Positions 17,201-25,352 of a DNA stretch of 36,659 bases are shown one piece after another. The position numbers and the translations under genes are program-made. Positions within the stretch are counted from its first letter, which is position 1. Every line of letters begins with the position of its first letter. A model generated the notes under the pieces. The model did not search any database. It was not told the DNA's origin and saw only the letters and a program-made list of their open reading frames with translations. This DNA is from Rubrivivax sp. (GTDB lineage Bacteria > Pseudomonadota > Gammaproteobacteria > Burkholderiales > Burkholderiaceae_C), in assembly GCA_027485165.1 (NCBI GenBank), contig JAIXRN010000004.1:1-36659 (forward strand), written 5' to 3'.

Positions 17201-18001
17201 TCAGCGCGCGCAGCGAAACCCGATGTAGACCACAGCGGTATCGGCCGGTTTGCCCTGGATATGGTCGGCCCGCATCTGCGCGCTGCCGTACCACCAGCTG
17301 CCGCCGCGTGTGCGGCGTTCGGCGTTGCCGCTGGCGCCGGGCGGTTCGTCCACCCATTCCCAGGCGTTGGCGCCCATCTCATGCAAGCCGTTCACGCCCG
17401 CAGGCGTGCTGCCAGCCAGGGCGTGGCCGTCGCCGCGCCACAGGCGGGCCCCGTGCTGGACGGCGCGCTGGGCGACTTGCGGGCCGCAGTCGCCCAGGCA
17501 CTGGGCCCCGGCCGGGCTGCTGCCGCTGGGGTAGGGGTAGCGCTGGCCAGTCTGGAAGGGCGCAGGCGGCTGCGGGCGTTGCTCAGTGTAGGCGGCGGCC
17601 AGCCATTCGGCGTCGGTGGGTAGCCGGCCGCCAGCCCAGCGGCAGAAGGCCTGGGCTTCGTGGAAGTTCACATGCACGGCCGGTTCGTCGTCAGCGGCGG
17701 GGCGGCCGAAGGGCGTGCGCCAGGTCCAGCCCGGCTTGGCCGTCCAGCCGGCTTCGTAGACCTGGCCGCCGCCAGCGGCTTCGGCCTGCGTGCGCGTGCC
17801 CGTGGCCTGGGCAAAACGGCGGAATTGGGCGACCGTGGTTTCGGTGCGGGCGATGCTGAAGCTCCCCACGGGCACCCACGGGATGCCAGGGTTTGGTGCG
17901 GGCGCGGCGGCGGGCTGGGCAGGGGCCGGGGCAGGGGCCAAGGCGGCCAACACGGCGAACACGGCCAGCACGGCTAGCCGGGTGAACAAAGGCGAGGGCA
18001 T
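17201..18001 (-). CDS. secreted SUMF1/formylglycine-enzyme-fold protein lacking active-site cysteines
   Basis: This 266-residue protein has a signal peptide (hydrophobic residues 8-21, then Ala/Pro-rich to about 36) and a SUMF1 (FGE-sulfatase) domain from about residue 45. The domain markers are FSIARTETTVAQFRRF, PAVHVNFHEAQAFCRWAGGRLPTDAEW, NGLHEMGANAWEW, RGGSW and the terminal GFRCAR. In true formylglycine-generating enzymes two cysteines follow RGGS; here that stretch reads RGGSWWYGSAQMRADH with no cysteine. It is therefore unlikely to oxidise sulfatase cysteines, and no sulfatase gene is nearby. It may be a structural or binding relative. The ATG at 18001 has no clear binding site, but its signal peptide supports it. 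Confidence 0.75.
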   Translation of the reverse strand: MPSPLFTRLAVLAVFAVLAALAPAPAPAQPAAAPAPNPGIPWVPVGSFSIARTETTVAQFRRFAQATGTRTQAEAAGGGQVYEAGWTAKPGWTWRTPFGRPAADDEPAVHVNFHEAQAFCRWAGGRLPTDAEWLAAAYTEQRPQPPAPFQTGQRYPYPSGSSPAGAQCLGDCGPQVAQRAVQHGARLWRGDGHALAGSTPAGVNGLHEMGANAWEWVDEPPGASGNAERRTRGGSWWYGSAQMRADHIQGKPADTAVVYIGFRCAR

Positions 18002-18078
18002 CTGGGGCAGGGTGTGCACAGTGGGAAAGGCAGGCAGTGCGGGCGCTACGCACAACAGCCTGGCACTGTACGCAAGGC

Positions 18079-18103
18079 CTGCCCCTGGCGCCTGCAGGGG
18101 CAG
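18079..18103 (-). terminator. possible terminator hairpin downstream of chrA
   Basis: CTGCCCCTG and CAGGGGCAG form a perfect 9-bp stem around a 7-base loop, 33 bases beyond the chrA stop (18136) and about 80 bases before the SUMF1-like gene. There is no T tract. Confidence 0.45.
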
Positions 18104-18135
18104 AGCGGCGGGCGGGTGCCGGCCCAGCGGGGCCT

Positions 18136-19536
18136 TCACAACCCTAGCAGCGGGCGCAGCAGCTGCGCGCCCAGGCCCAGCACCGCGCTGGCGGCCAGCA
18201 CCGTCATCACGCCCCACTTCAGCCGGAACAGCGCCAGCGCTGCCGCGCCCATCAGGCCCGCCGCCACCAGGTCCACAGCGGCGCTGGCGCCCTGCGGCCA
18301 CAGCACATGCCAGGCGAAGAACAGCGCCAGGTTGACGATCACGCCCACCACTGCGGCCGTGATGGCCGACAGCGGCGCCGTGAAGCCCAGCCGGCCGTGC
18401 GTGGCTTCCACCAGCGGCCCGCCGGCCAGAATGAAGATGAACGACGGCAGGAAGGTGAAGAACACCACCACCGCGGCCGCCAGCGCGCCGCCCAGGAAGG
18501 GCGCGTCGGGCCCCAGCAGCTGCTGGCCGTAGCCGCCGACGAAGGCGACGAAGGCCACCACCATGATCAGCGGGCCGGGCGTGCTTTCGCCCAGGGCCAG
18601 GCCGTCGATCATCTGCGTGGGCGTGACCCAGCCGTAGGTGTCCACCGCGCCCTGGTAGACATAGGGCAGCACGGCGTAGGCGCCGCCGAAGGTCAGCAGC
18701 GCGGCCTTGGTGAAGAACCAGCCCATCTGCGTCAGCGTGCCCTGCAGGCCCTGCGTGGCCAGCAGCAGGCCCATGCCGGCCAGCCACAGCGCGGCGCCCA
18801 CGGCCAGCACGCGCGCCAGCCCGGTCGGGCTGTAGCGGGCGTGGGCGGGCGTGGGGGTGTGGTCGTCGATGACGGCGGGCAGGGCTGCCTCTTCGGATGC
18901 CGCGGCAGCCGCTGTTGCCGCCGCTTTAGTTGCCGCATGCGTACCGCCCAGCGCGAACACCGCCGGCGCTCGCTGCGCACCGAAGTGGCCGATCAGTGCC
19001 GCCGCCAGCACGATGGCCGGGAAAGGCGTGTCGAACACGAAGATCGCCACGAACGAGGCCAGCGCGATGGCGCCCATCCAGCGGTTCTTCAGCGCCCGCG
19101 TGCCGATGCGCCAGGCCGCGTGCAGCACCACGGCCACCACGGCCGGCTTGATGCCGTACAGCAGGCCTGCCACCACCGGTACGTCGCCAAAGCGCAGGTA
19201 GACCCAGCCCAGCGCCACCAGGATGAAGAGCGACGGCAGCACGAACAGCACGCCTGCCACCACCCCGCCCCCCGTGCGGTGCATCAGCCAGCCCAGGTAG
19301 GTGGCCAGCTGCTGCGCTTCCGGGCCAGGCAGCAGCATGCAGTAGTTCAGCGCATGCAGAAAACGCTTTTCGCTGATCCAGCGCCGGCGTTCCACCAGTT
19401 CGCTGTGCATCAGCGCAATCTGCCCGGCGGGCCCGCCGAAGCTGATGAAGCCCAGCTTCAGCCAGAAGCGCCAGGCTTCGCTGAAGGGGATGGTCCGCGC
19501 GGCAGGCGCAGCCGCTTCAGTGGAAGCGGGAGCCAC
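18136..19536 (-). CDS. chrA: chromate transporter family protein (ChrA, two-domain)
   Basis: This 466-residue inner-membrane protein belongs to the CHR family, whose characterised members export chromate. It is the long type made of two homologous CHR halves. The first (from about residue 17) has KLGFISFGGPAGQIALMH and LPGPEAQQLATYLG; the second (from about 285) has FFTKAALLTFGGAYAVLPY and LGESTPGPLIMVVAFVAFVGGY. About ten to twelve hydrophobic segments are visible. An Ala-rich, polar linker separates the halves. The GTG at 19536 was chosen: it overlaps the upstream gene by 20 bases, whereas the longest frame (from 19647) would overlap by 131 bases and add a Pro/Arg-rich stretch atypical of the family. 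Transport of chromate itself is not proven by sequence. Confidence 0.85.
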   Translation of the reverse strand: MAPASTEAAAPAARTIPFSEAWRFWLKLGFISFGGPAGQIALMHSELVERRRWISEKRFLHALNYCMLLPGPEAQQLATYLGWLMHRTGGGVVAGVLFVLPSLFILVALGWVYLRFGDVPVVAGLLYGIKPAVVAVVLHAAWRIGTRALKNRWMGAIALASFVAIFVFDTPFPAIVLAAALIGHFGAQRAPAVFALGGTHAATKAAATAAAAASEEAALPAVIDDHTPTPAHARYSPTGLARVLAVGAALWLAGMGLLLATQGLQGTLTQMGWFFTKAALLTFGGAYAVLPYVYQGAVDTYGWVTPTQMIDGLALGESTPGPLIMVVAFVAFVGGYGQQLLGPDAPFLGGALAAAVVVFFTFLPSFIFILAGGPLVEATHGRLGFTAPLSAITAAVVGVIVNLALFFAWHVLWPQGASAAVDLVAAGLMGAAALALFRLKWGVMTVLAASAVLGLGAQLLRPLLGL

Positions 19537-19939
19537 GGGGCTTGGCCGCGGGCTTGGTGGGTGGCTTCGCAGACGGCTTGGCAGCGGCAGCAGCTTCAGC
19601 GCCGGTGCCGGCACTGCGCGCCAGCGCCTGGCCGCTGATGCCGGCAAACAGCTGCGCCGCCCGCACCTTGATTTCCAGCAGCTCGGTGGCGCTGACGCTG
19701 TACTGCCCCGTGACCTGGTTCACGTCGATCTTGAATTCCACGTCCTTGCCGTTGTTCGACAGCGTGCCGCTGGTGAATTCGTAGTCCTCGCCTTCCCAGG
19801 GCAGGCCGCGCGTGGCCACGTCCCAATCCTCGTATTCGATGCGGAAGATCTCGCCGCTGGCCAGGTCCAGCAGGCCGGTGGCGCTGATCACTTCTTCGCT
19901 CAGCTCGTCGGTGATGGCGATCGGTACTTTCAAATCCAC
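19517..19939 (-). CDS. conserved-looking hypothetical protein between serC and chrA
   Basis: This protein of about 140 residues has no recognised family. The body (residues 1-110) is acidic and mixed alpha/beta in character: VDLKVPIAITDELSEEVI, then FRIEYEDWDVATRGLP, EDYEFTSGTLSNNGKDVEFKIDV, and a helical LLEIKVRAAQLFAGI. The tail, from about residue 118, is a disordered Ala/Lys/Pro stretch ending in Arg and His. No signal peptide or membrane helix is seen. The start is uncertain because no ATG exists: GTG at 19939 is used, while CTG at 19981 with AGGAA upstream would add 14 residues. It follows serC by about 50 bases and overlaps chrA by 20 bases, so it is probably co-transcribed with both. 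Confidence 0.7.
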   Translation of the reverse strand: MDLKVPIAITDELSEEVISATGLLDLASGEIFRIEYEDWDVATRGLPWEGEDYEFTSGTLSNNGKDVEFKIDVNQVTGQYSVSATELLEIKVRAAQLFAGISGQALARSAGTGAEAAAAAKPSAKPPTKPAAKPRGSRFH

Positions 19940-19992
19940 GGGCGGCTTTCGAAGGGGCGTTGGGGTCGCGGATTGTGTCAGGCCGTTCCTGC

Positions 19993-21099
19993 CTAGGACC
20001 CGGCCTGGCATTGGGCTTCGAATTCGGCCATCCAGGCCACCAGGGCCTGCACCCCCGCCAGCGGCATGGCGTTGTACAGCGACGCGCGAACGCCCCCCAC
20101 CACGCGGTGGCCTTTCAGCTGCACCAGGCCGCGCGCTTCGGCCCCGGCCAGGAAGGGCGCGGTCAGTGCCTCGTCGCGCAGGTGGAAGGTGACGTTCATG
20201 CGGCTGCGGCAATCGCGCGCCACGCGCGTGACGAACAGGCCGCCGCGTTCCAGCACGCTGCGGTCCAGCGCGTCGTACAGCAGCGCGGCTTTCTCGGCAT
20301 TGCGCGCCGCCATCGCGGCCAGGCCGCCCTGGTCTTCGATCCACTTGAACACCAGGCCGGCGATGTAGATGGCATAGGTGGGCGGCGTGTTGTACATGCT
20401 GCCGTTGTCGGCCACCACGCGGTAGTTGAAGGCCGTGGGCGTGCAGGGCAGGGCGCGGTCCAGCAGGTCGCGGCGCACGATCACCAGCGTCAGCCCGGCC
20501 GGGCCGATGTTCTTTTGCGCGCCGCCGTAGATCAGCCCGTACTTCGACACGTCCACCGGCTGGCTGAGGATGCTGCTGGACATGTCGGCCACCAGGGGTA
20601 CGGCACCCACGTCGGGCGTGAAGCCGTATTCCACGCCGCCAATCGTTTCGTTGCTGCAGATGTGCACGTAGGCCGCGCCAGGGTCCAGCTGCCAGGTCTC
20701 GCGCGGCGGCACGCGCGTGTAGCCGCTGTCGGCACTGCTGGCAGCCACATGCACCTGGGCATAGCGCGCAGCTTCCTGGATCGACTTCTTCGACCACTCG
20801 CCGGTGTCGATGAAGTCGATGCTGCGATGCCTGCCCAGCAGGTTCATCGGCACGATGGCGTTCTCGCCCAAGGCCCCGCCCTGCATGAACAGCAGTTCAT
20901 GCGTGTCGGGCATGTTCATCAGCCGGCGCAGCCGCGCCTGCGCGTCGGCCATGATGGCCATGAACTGCGGGCCGCGGTGGCTCATCTCCATCACCGACAT
21001 GCCCGAGCCCTGCCAGTCCAGCATTTCCTCAGCAGCCTGGCGCAGCACGGGTTCGGGCAGGGCGGCAGGGCCGGCGCTGAAGTTGTGGACACGCGTCAT
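19993..21099 (-). CDS. serC: phosphoserine aminotransferase
   Basis: This 368-residue PLP enzyme converts 3-phosphohydroxypyruvate and glutamate to phosphoserine and 2-oxoglutarate. It serves serine synthesis and, with a homologous substrate, vitamin B6 synthesis. The start [16 protein letters not shown] is diagnostic. MSHRGPQF near residue 40 and the cofactor lysine K196 in [13 protein letters not shown] are present, as are [13 protein letters not shown] and the C-terminal [12 protein letters not shown]. The length is normal. In many Burkholderiales serC is followed by pheA and aroA; here a small unknown gene and chrA follow instead. It is divergent from the gene starting at 21218 across a 118-base gap that contains GGATAATG, a possible -10 element, on the minus strand. 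Confidence 0.95.
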   Translation of the reverse strand: MTRVHNFSAGPAALPEPVLRQAAEEMLDWQGSGMSVMEMSHRGPQFMAIMADAQARLRRLMNMPDTHELLFMQGGALGENAIVPMNLLGRHRSIDFIDTGEWSKKSIQEAARYAQVHVAASSADSGYTRVPPRETWQLDPGAAYVHICSNETIGGVEYGFTPDVGAVPLVADMSSSILSQPVDVSKYGLIYGGAQKNIGPAGLTLVIVRRDLLDRALPCTPTAFNYRVVADNGSMYNTPPTYAIYIAGLVFKWIEDQGGLAAMAARNAEKAALLYDALDRSVLERGGLFVTRVARDCRSRMNVTFHLRDEALTAPFLAGAEARGLVQLKGHRVVGGVRASLYNAMPLAGVQALVAWMAEFEAQCQAGS

Positions 21100-21217
21100 G
21101 GGGCTGGCATCGGGTGGAGGCTGCGGACATTATCCGTGGCATGGCCGTATTGCCCTTGTCAGGTGGCGATGAGAGCATCGGCGCCGTACCCACCCCACGA
21201 CCCCCGGAGAACACCCC

Positions 21218-21907
21218 ATGGCCAAGGCCCTGATCGACCCCGATGCGCTGATTTCCATGTTCGAGAACGCCACTGCCAAGCAGGGCGAGCAGCTGAAGAG
21301 GGGCGTGACCGACGTCACCTTGACGGCACTGCAGGCGCGCGAGCTGTCGCTGAAGAATATCCGCAGCACGCTCAAGGCCGTGTCTGAAGCCGCCAGTGCT
21401 GGCGCGGCCAAGAACCTGGTGCCCAACATCGACACCGAAGCCCTGCTGGAGCAGGCCGTGGCCGGCATGGACGCCGCGCTGCTGAAGGCCGTGGACGCCA
21501 ACCGCGTGGCCCTGGAAACCCTGGTCGCCCAGGGCGCCGACCTGCGCGACAAGCACCTGAAGAAGGCGATGAGCGACCTGGAAAGCTTCGAAGACACCCT
21601 GTTCGCGGCGCTGAAGAAGACCGCGGCCGGCGCCAGTGCCCCGCTGGCCGGGGCTTGGGGCCAGGTGCTGGAAAAGATGCAGGCCGGCGGCACGCTGTCG
21701 GGCGCGCAGGCCACGCTGACGGCCGAACAGCTGACGCAGCAACTGCACGACGCGGTGCGCAGCACCCGCGCGGCTTCGCTGCGCGCGGCGCAGGCCATGG
21801 CCGAGAGCTACACCGCGATGGTCAGCGGCGTGCTGATCGGCATGAGCGAGGCCATCCAGGCCGCTTCCCAGGCCGCCGCGGCGCCGAAAAAGACCCCGAA
21901 ACGTTGA
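21218..21907 (+). CDS. alanine-rich helical protein, phasin-like in character
   Basis: This 229-residue protein was not assigned to a family with certainty. It is almost entirely amphipathic helix, rich in Ala, Leu, Lys and Glu, with no cysteine, signal peptide or clear membrane helix. It opens MAKALIDPDALISMFENATAKQGEQLKRGV, has repeated A-x-x-A-L patterns through the middle, and ends in a basic tail (PKKTPKR). Composition and architecture resemble phasins or other surface-coating helical proteins, but a phasin signature was not recognised. The ATG has a GGAG site (CCCGGAGAACACCCC). It lies 76 bases before a YqjD-type gene on the same strand. Confidence 0.75.
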   Translation: MAKALIDPDALISMFENATAKQGEQLKRGVTDVTLTALQARELSLKNIRSTLKAVSEAASAGAAKNLVPNIDTEALLEQAVAGMDAALLKAVDANRVALETLVAQGADLRDKHLKKAMSDLESFEDTLFAALKKTAAGASAPLAGAWGQVLEKMQAGGTLSGAQATLTAEQLTQQLHDAVRSTRAASLRAAQAMAESYTAMVSGVLIGMSEAIQAASQAAAAPKKTPKR

Positions 21908-21983
21908 GGCCTGCGCCTACAGGCCGGCGCGCGCGGCGGTGTTACGGTTCCACTTCGTTGACAACAGCTTCGAGGAGCAAACC

Positions 21984-22295
21984 ATGTCTGAACTCACCGC
22001 ATCGCAGCGCGACAAGCTGATGGCCGACCTGAAGGTCGTCGTGGCCGACGCCGAAGAACTGCTGAAGCTGACCGCCAGCGACGTCAGCGAAGGCACCGCT
22101 GGCCTGCGCGCCCGGCTGCAGGAACGCCTGGTCAATTCCAAGGCCCGCCTGGTGGACCTGCAGCACACCGCCACCGAAAAGGCCAAGGCCGCCGGCCATG
22201 CCGCCGACGACTACGTACACGAACACCCCTGGAAGTCGGTGGCCATCGGCGCTGGCGTGGGCCTGATCGTGGGCCTGTTGATCGGTCGTCGCTGA
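21984..22295 (+). CDS. DUF883 family protein, YqjD/ElaB-like membrane anchor
   Basis: This 103-residue protein has a helical N-terminal part (MSELTASQRDKLMADLKVVVADAEELLKLTA), a long charged helix to about residue 75, then VHEHPWKSVAIGAGVGLIVGLLIGRR. That last segment, with HPW before a C-terminal membrane helix and Arg-Arg end, is the hallmark of DUF883. In E. coli, YqjD is membrane-anchored and has been linked to ribosomes in stationary phase. The ATG at 21984 has GAGGAG upstream. It heads the YqjD/YqjE/YqjK-like group, with a 10-base gap to the next gene. Confidence 0.88.
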   Translation: MSELTASQRDKLMADLKVVVADAEELLKLTASDVSEGTAGLRARLQERLVNSKARLVDLQHTATEKAKAAGHAADDYVHEHPWKSVAIGAGVGLIVGLLIGRR

Positions 22296-22305
22296 ACGCC
22301 GGGCG

Positions 22306-22719
22306 ATGAGCCTGCGTGTGCCAGGCGGTGGCCTGTTCGAAAGCGGCAAGCGCGCGATCGATTCGCTCATCGACCTGGCCCTGGTGCGGCTGGAACTCTT
22401 CGGCACTGAACTCGAAGCCGAAAAGCTGCGCTTGTTCAACGCCCTGTTCCAGGCCGCCGTGGCCCTGGTGTTGCTGGCGTTGGCCCTGGTGCTGGCGCTG
22501 GGGTTCGTGATCCTGCTGTTCTGGGAAGGCTACCGGCTGGCGGCCATGGGCGTGCTGACCGTCGTATTCGGCGGCGCTGGCCTATGGCTGCTGCTGCGCG
22601 CCCGCGATGCGCTGCAGGTGCGCGACGGTGGCCCGTTTGCGCTGACGCTGGGCGAACTGCGCCGTGACCGGCAGAGCCTGCGCCCCGAAGAACCCGCCCC
22701 GCCGCCGGCAGGGCTGTAG
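22306..22719 (+). CDS. phage holin family / YqjE-like membrane protein
   Basis: This 137-residue protein belongs to the YqjE/holin-X superfamily, usually found beside DUF883 genes. An N-terminal amphipathic stretch (residues 1-45, including LFESGKRAIDSLIDLALVRLEL) precedes two membrane helices (about 48-72 and 78-98). A polar, Pro-rich C-terminal tail completes it. Despite the family name there is no sign of phage genes nearby. It is probably an envelope protein expressed with its neighbours. The next gene starts 14 bases downstream. Confidence 0.85.
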   Translation: MSLRVPGGGLFESGKRAIDSLIDLALVRLELFGTELEAEKLRLFNALFQAAVALVLLALALVLALGFVILLFWEGYRLAAMGVLTVVFGGAGLWLLLRARDALQVRDGGPFALTLGELRRDRQSLRPEEPAPPPAGL

Positions 22720-22733
22720 GGCAGGTGCTGCCC

Positions 22734-23084
22734 ATGAACGAAACCCGTGCCCAGGCCCTGGCCTTGCGCCAGGCCCAGCTGCTGGCGCGCAGTGCGCTGC
22801 TGCGCCAGCGCCTGGGTGAAGACCTGGCCCCGTGGCAGCCGCGCCTGGCGCGGGTGGACCAGGCGCGGGCGCTGGCCAGCCACAGCTGGCAATGGCTGCG
22901 CCAGCACCCCGAAGTGCCCGCTGCCGCCGCCGGCCTGCTGCTGGTGCTGCGCCCCAAGCGGGCGCTGGCCCTGGCCTGGCGCTGGGGCCGGCGCGGCTGG
23001 CTGGGCTGGCAGCTGTGGCGCCGCGTGCAGCACCAGGCCCAGGCCCAGGGCGTTGACCTGGCCGCCTTGTTGCACAGGCGCTAG
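22734..23084 (+). CDS. YqjK-like small protein
   Basis: This 116-residue basic protein ends the yqjD-yqjE-yqjK-like group, which sets the assignment. Its N-terminal half is Ala/Arg/Gln-rich helix (MNETRAQALALRQAQLLARS), followed by QWLRQHPEVPAAAAGLLLVL, where a proline-flanked hydrophobic segment could touch the membrane. A Trp/Arg-rich C-terminal part includes WGRRGWLGWQLWRRV. Sequence identity to E. coli YqjK is not obvious, so the name rests mainly on order and size. ATG at 22734 is preferred over the in-frame GTG at 22725 because GGCAGG lies at a suitable distance. Confidence 0.75.
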   Translation: MNETRAQALALRQAQLLARSALLRQRLGEDLAPWQPRLARVDQARALASHSWQWLRQHPEVPAAAAGLLLVLRPKRALALAWRWGRRGWLGWQLWRRVQHQAQAQGVDLAALLHRR

Positions 23085-23102
23085 GCCCGGGTTAGCCGGG
23101 CC
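23084..23102 (+). terminator. hairpin directly after the yqjK-like stop codon
   Basis: GGCCCGG and CCGGGCC form a 7-bp GC stem around GTTAG, starting at the last base of the TAG stop. It lies in the roughly 100-base convergent gap before the M13 peptidase end (23187). There is no T tract. Confidence 0.5.
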
Positions 23103-23186
23103 ACCGGGGGGCCACCGCGCGGCGCGGCGTAGGCCTGTGGCTGGCCTAGCGGGCCTTGCAGCCCTGACTGCAGAAAGTGCCCGCCG

Positions 23187-25271
23187 TCACCACACGACGA
23201 TGGGCTCGCTGGCCACCATCGTGTCGCCCGGCTTGCAGCTGAAGGCCTGGGCAAAGGCCGTCATCTGGCTCATCGGCCCCAGGATGCGCCAGCGCCCGGG
23301 CGAATGCTGGCCGGTGCGGATCTGGTTCACCAGCGCTTCCTGGCGCCACTTCACGCGCCAGACCCCAGCGTTGGCGATGAAGAAGCGCTGTTCGGGCGTG
23401 TAGCCGTCCACCAGCGGCGCGGGCTTGCCGGCCTTCTTCTGCCGGTCCAGCGCAATCTGCAGGCCGGCAAAGGCGATCTGCATGCCGCCCACGTCCGACA
23501 GGTTTTCACCCAGCGTCTGGCGGCCGTTCAGGCGTTCGCCGGGCAGGGGTTCGAAGCTGCTGTACAGCGCAGCCACCTTGTCGGCGCGGGCCTTGTAGGC
23601 CTCGACGTCGGCCGGCAGCCACCAGTCGCGCAGGTTGCCCTGGGCGTCGAACTGGCGGCCTCGGTCGTCGAAGTGGTGGCTGATCTCGTGCCCGATGACC
23701 ATGCCGATGGCGCCGTAGTTGCTGGCGTCGTCGGCCTTCTCGTCGAAGAACGGCGGCTGCAGGATGCCGGCCGGGAAGACGATCTGGTTGCCGCTGGCCG
23801 CGAAGGCATTCACGATGTGCGGGCTGGTGTTCCACCGCGTGCGGTCCACCGGGCGCTGCAGGTCGGGCAGGCGGTCGGCCGTAGCCCAAGCGGCCACCTT
23901 CAGCAGGTTGCCCAGGTAGTCGTCGGGGGCCAGCACCAGGCCTTCGTAGCTGCGCCAGCGCTCGGGCGCGCCGATCTTGGCCGTCATCGCTTCCAGCTTG
24001 CCCAGCGCCACCTTTTGCGTGGCCGGGCTCATCCAGGGCGATGCCTGGATGCGCTGGCGCATGCCAGCGCGGATGTCTTCGACCATCTGCAGGGCCTTGG
24101 CCTGGGCCTGGGGGCTGAAGGCCTTGGCCGTGAACAGCTCGCCCAGCGTCTGGCCCAGCGGGTTGCCGCCCGTGCGCCCGCCGATCTGCATGATCACGTC
24201 TTCCACGCGCGGCGGCGGCGTCTTCAAGCCGCGCTGCGCGCCTTGCGTGTAGTCGAAGTGCGATTGCGCCAGCCGCTTCGGCCCCTGCGGGGCCACGTCG
24301 GCCAGCAGACGCACGCGCAGGTAGTCGCGCCAGTCGTCCATCGACGCCGTCTGCACCAGCTGCGCCATGGCCTGCGCGAAGCCGGGCTGGCCCAGAACGA
24401 TGGGGGTCTTGCCGTCGGCGATGCCGGTGTTGCCGGTGTAGGTGGCGAGGTAGCTGCGCCAGTCCATGCCTGGCGCCAGGGCCTGCAGGCTGGCCACCGT
24501 GACGGGGTTGTAGTTGGCGTTCGGGTCGCGGCGTTGCACGCGGTCGGTGGTGGCGGCGGCAAGCTGGGTTTCGAAGGCCAGTAGGCGGTCGACGCTGGCT
24601 TCGGCGTTCGCTTCGGTGGCCGCACCCGCGGCTAGCAGCAGCGTGGCGGCGTGGCGGCGGTAGGCCGCCAGCACGCGCTGGCTGTTGGCGTCGGTCTTGG
24701 TGTAGTCGTCGCGGTCGGGCAGGCCCAGGCCGGACTGGGACATCGACAGCACGTGGCGCGTGGCGTCCTTGGCGTCGATGCCCACGAACAGCGCCATCGG
24801 CGCGGCCACCTGCAGCCGGGCCAGGTCGGCCAGCAGGGCGGGTAGCTGTTCGCGCTGCACGCCGGCGATGCGGTCCAGCATGGGCTGTACGGCCTTCAGG
24901 CCCTGGCGTTCGATGGCGGCTTCGTCCATGCCGCTGCGGTAGTAGGCCGACAGCAGCTTCAGCCCCGGGGTGGTGGCGCGGGCGGGGTCGGCCGCCAGTT
25001 CGCGCAGCGCGGCTTCCAGCAGCTGGTCGTTGGCGCGGGCCAGGGTGTCGAAGCTGCTGACGCGGGCGCGGTCGGGCGGCATGTCGGCGCTGGCTTTCCA
25101 GCGGCCGTTCACGTACTCATCGAAGTCCTGGCAGGCGCTGGCCGGGGGCGTGGGGGCGGCCGGCTGGGCGGTAGGCTGGGCCGTGGCGGGCGTGGCCAGG
25201 GCCAGGCCGCTGGCCAGCAGCAGGGCGGGCAGGGGCTGAAGGCGCAAGAAGGCGGGGCGGTGTGGGGTCAT
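23187..25271 (-). CDS. M13 family zinc metallopeptidase (PepO/neprilysin type)
   Basis: This 694-residue endopeptidase is probably periplasmic. A signal peptide covers about residues 1-32 (LPALLLASGLALATPATAQ). The N-terminal M13 domain begins CQDFDEYVNGRWKA, with D-[FL]-x-x-Y-V-N-G-x-W conserved. The catalytic part contains NAFAASGNQIVFPAGILQPPFF, the zinc site H528-E529-I-S-H532, and GENLSDVGG, whose Glu is the third ligand. The protein ends with the family's usual Cys and terminal Trp (SCKPGDTM...VVW). ATG at 25271 is chosen because it precedes the signal peptide; the same frame is open much further upstream, but only as the complement of sbcB. The gene is divergent from sbcB, with 81 bases between the starts. 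Confidence 0.92.
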   Translation of the reverse strand: MTPHRPAFLRLQPLPALLLASGLALATPATAQPTAQPAAPTPPASACQDFDEYVNGRWKASADMPPDRARVSSFDTLARANDQLLEAALRELAADPARATTPGLKLLSAYYRSGMDEAAIERQGLKAVQPMLDRIAGVQREQLPALLADLARLQVAAPMALFVGIDAKDATRHVLSMSQSGLGLPDRDDYTKTDANSQRVLAAYRRHAATLLLAAGAATEANAEASVDRLLAFETQLAAATTDRVQRRDPNANYNPVTVASLQALAPGMDWRSYLATYTGNTGIADGKTPIVLGQPGFAQAMAQLVQTASMDDWRDYLRVRLLADVAPQGPKRLAQSHFDYTQGAQRGLKTPPPRVEDVIMQIGGRTGGNPLGQTLGELFTAKAFSPQAQAKALQMVEDIRAGMRQRIQASPWMSPATQKVALGKLEAMTAKIGAPERWRSYEGLVLAPDDYLGNLLKVAAWATADRLPDLQRPVDRTRWNTSPHIVNAFAASGNQIVFPAGILQPPFFDEKADDASNYGAIGMVIGHEISHHFDDRGRQFDAQGNLRDWWLPADVEAYKARADKVAALYSSFEPLPGERLNGRQTLGENLSDVGGMQIAFAGLQIALDRQKKAGKPAPLVDGYTPEQRFFIANAGVWRVKWRQEALVNQIRTGQHSPGRWRILGPMSQMTAFAQAFSCKPGDTMVASEPIVVW

Positions 25272-25352
25272 GGTGCTTCCAGAGGTGGGCACGCGGCAGC
25301 GTAGACCGCAAGCGTAAGCCCAGCGCGCCAGGCTTGCGCTATCGTGCCTCGC

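Noticed and set aside
17201..18001. Formylglycine-generating enzyme
   Set aside because: The two active-site cysteines expected after RGGS are absent.
17201..18787. 528-codon form of the SUMF1-like protein
   Set aside because: The N-terminal half is a shadow of chrA; a proper signal peptide starts at 18001.
22306..22719. Prophage holin
   Set aside because: No phage genes surround it. The YqjD/YqjK-like neighbours identify it as the chromosomal YqjE-type protein.
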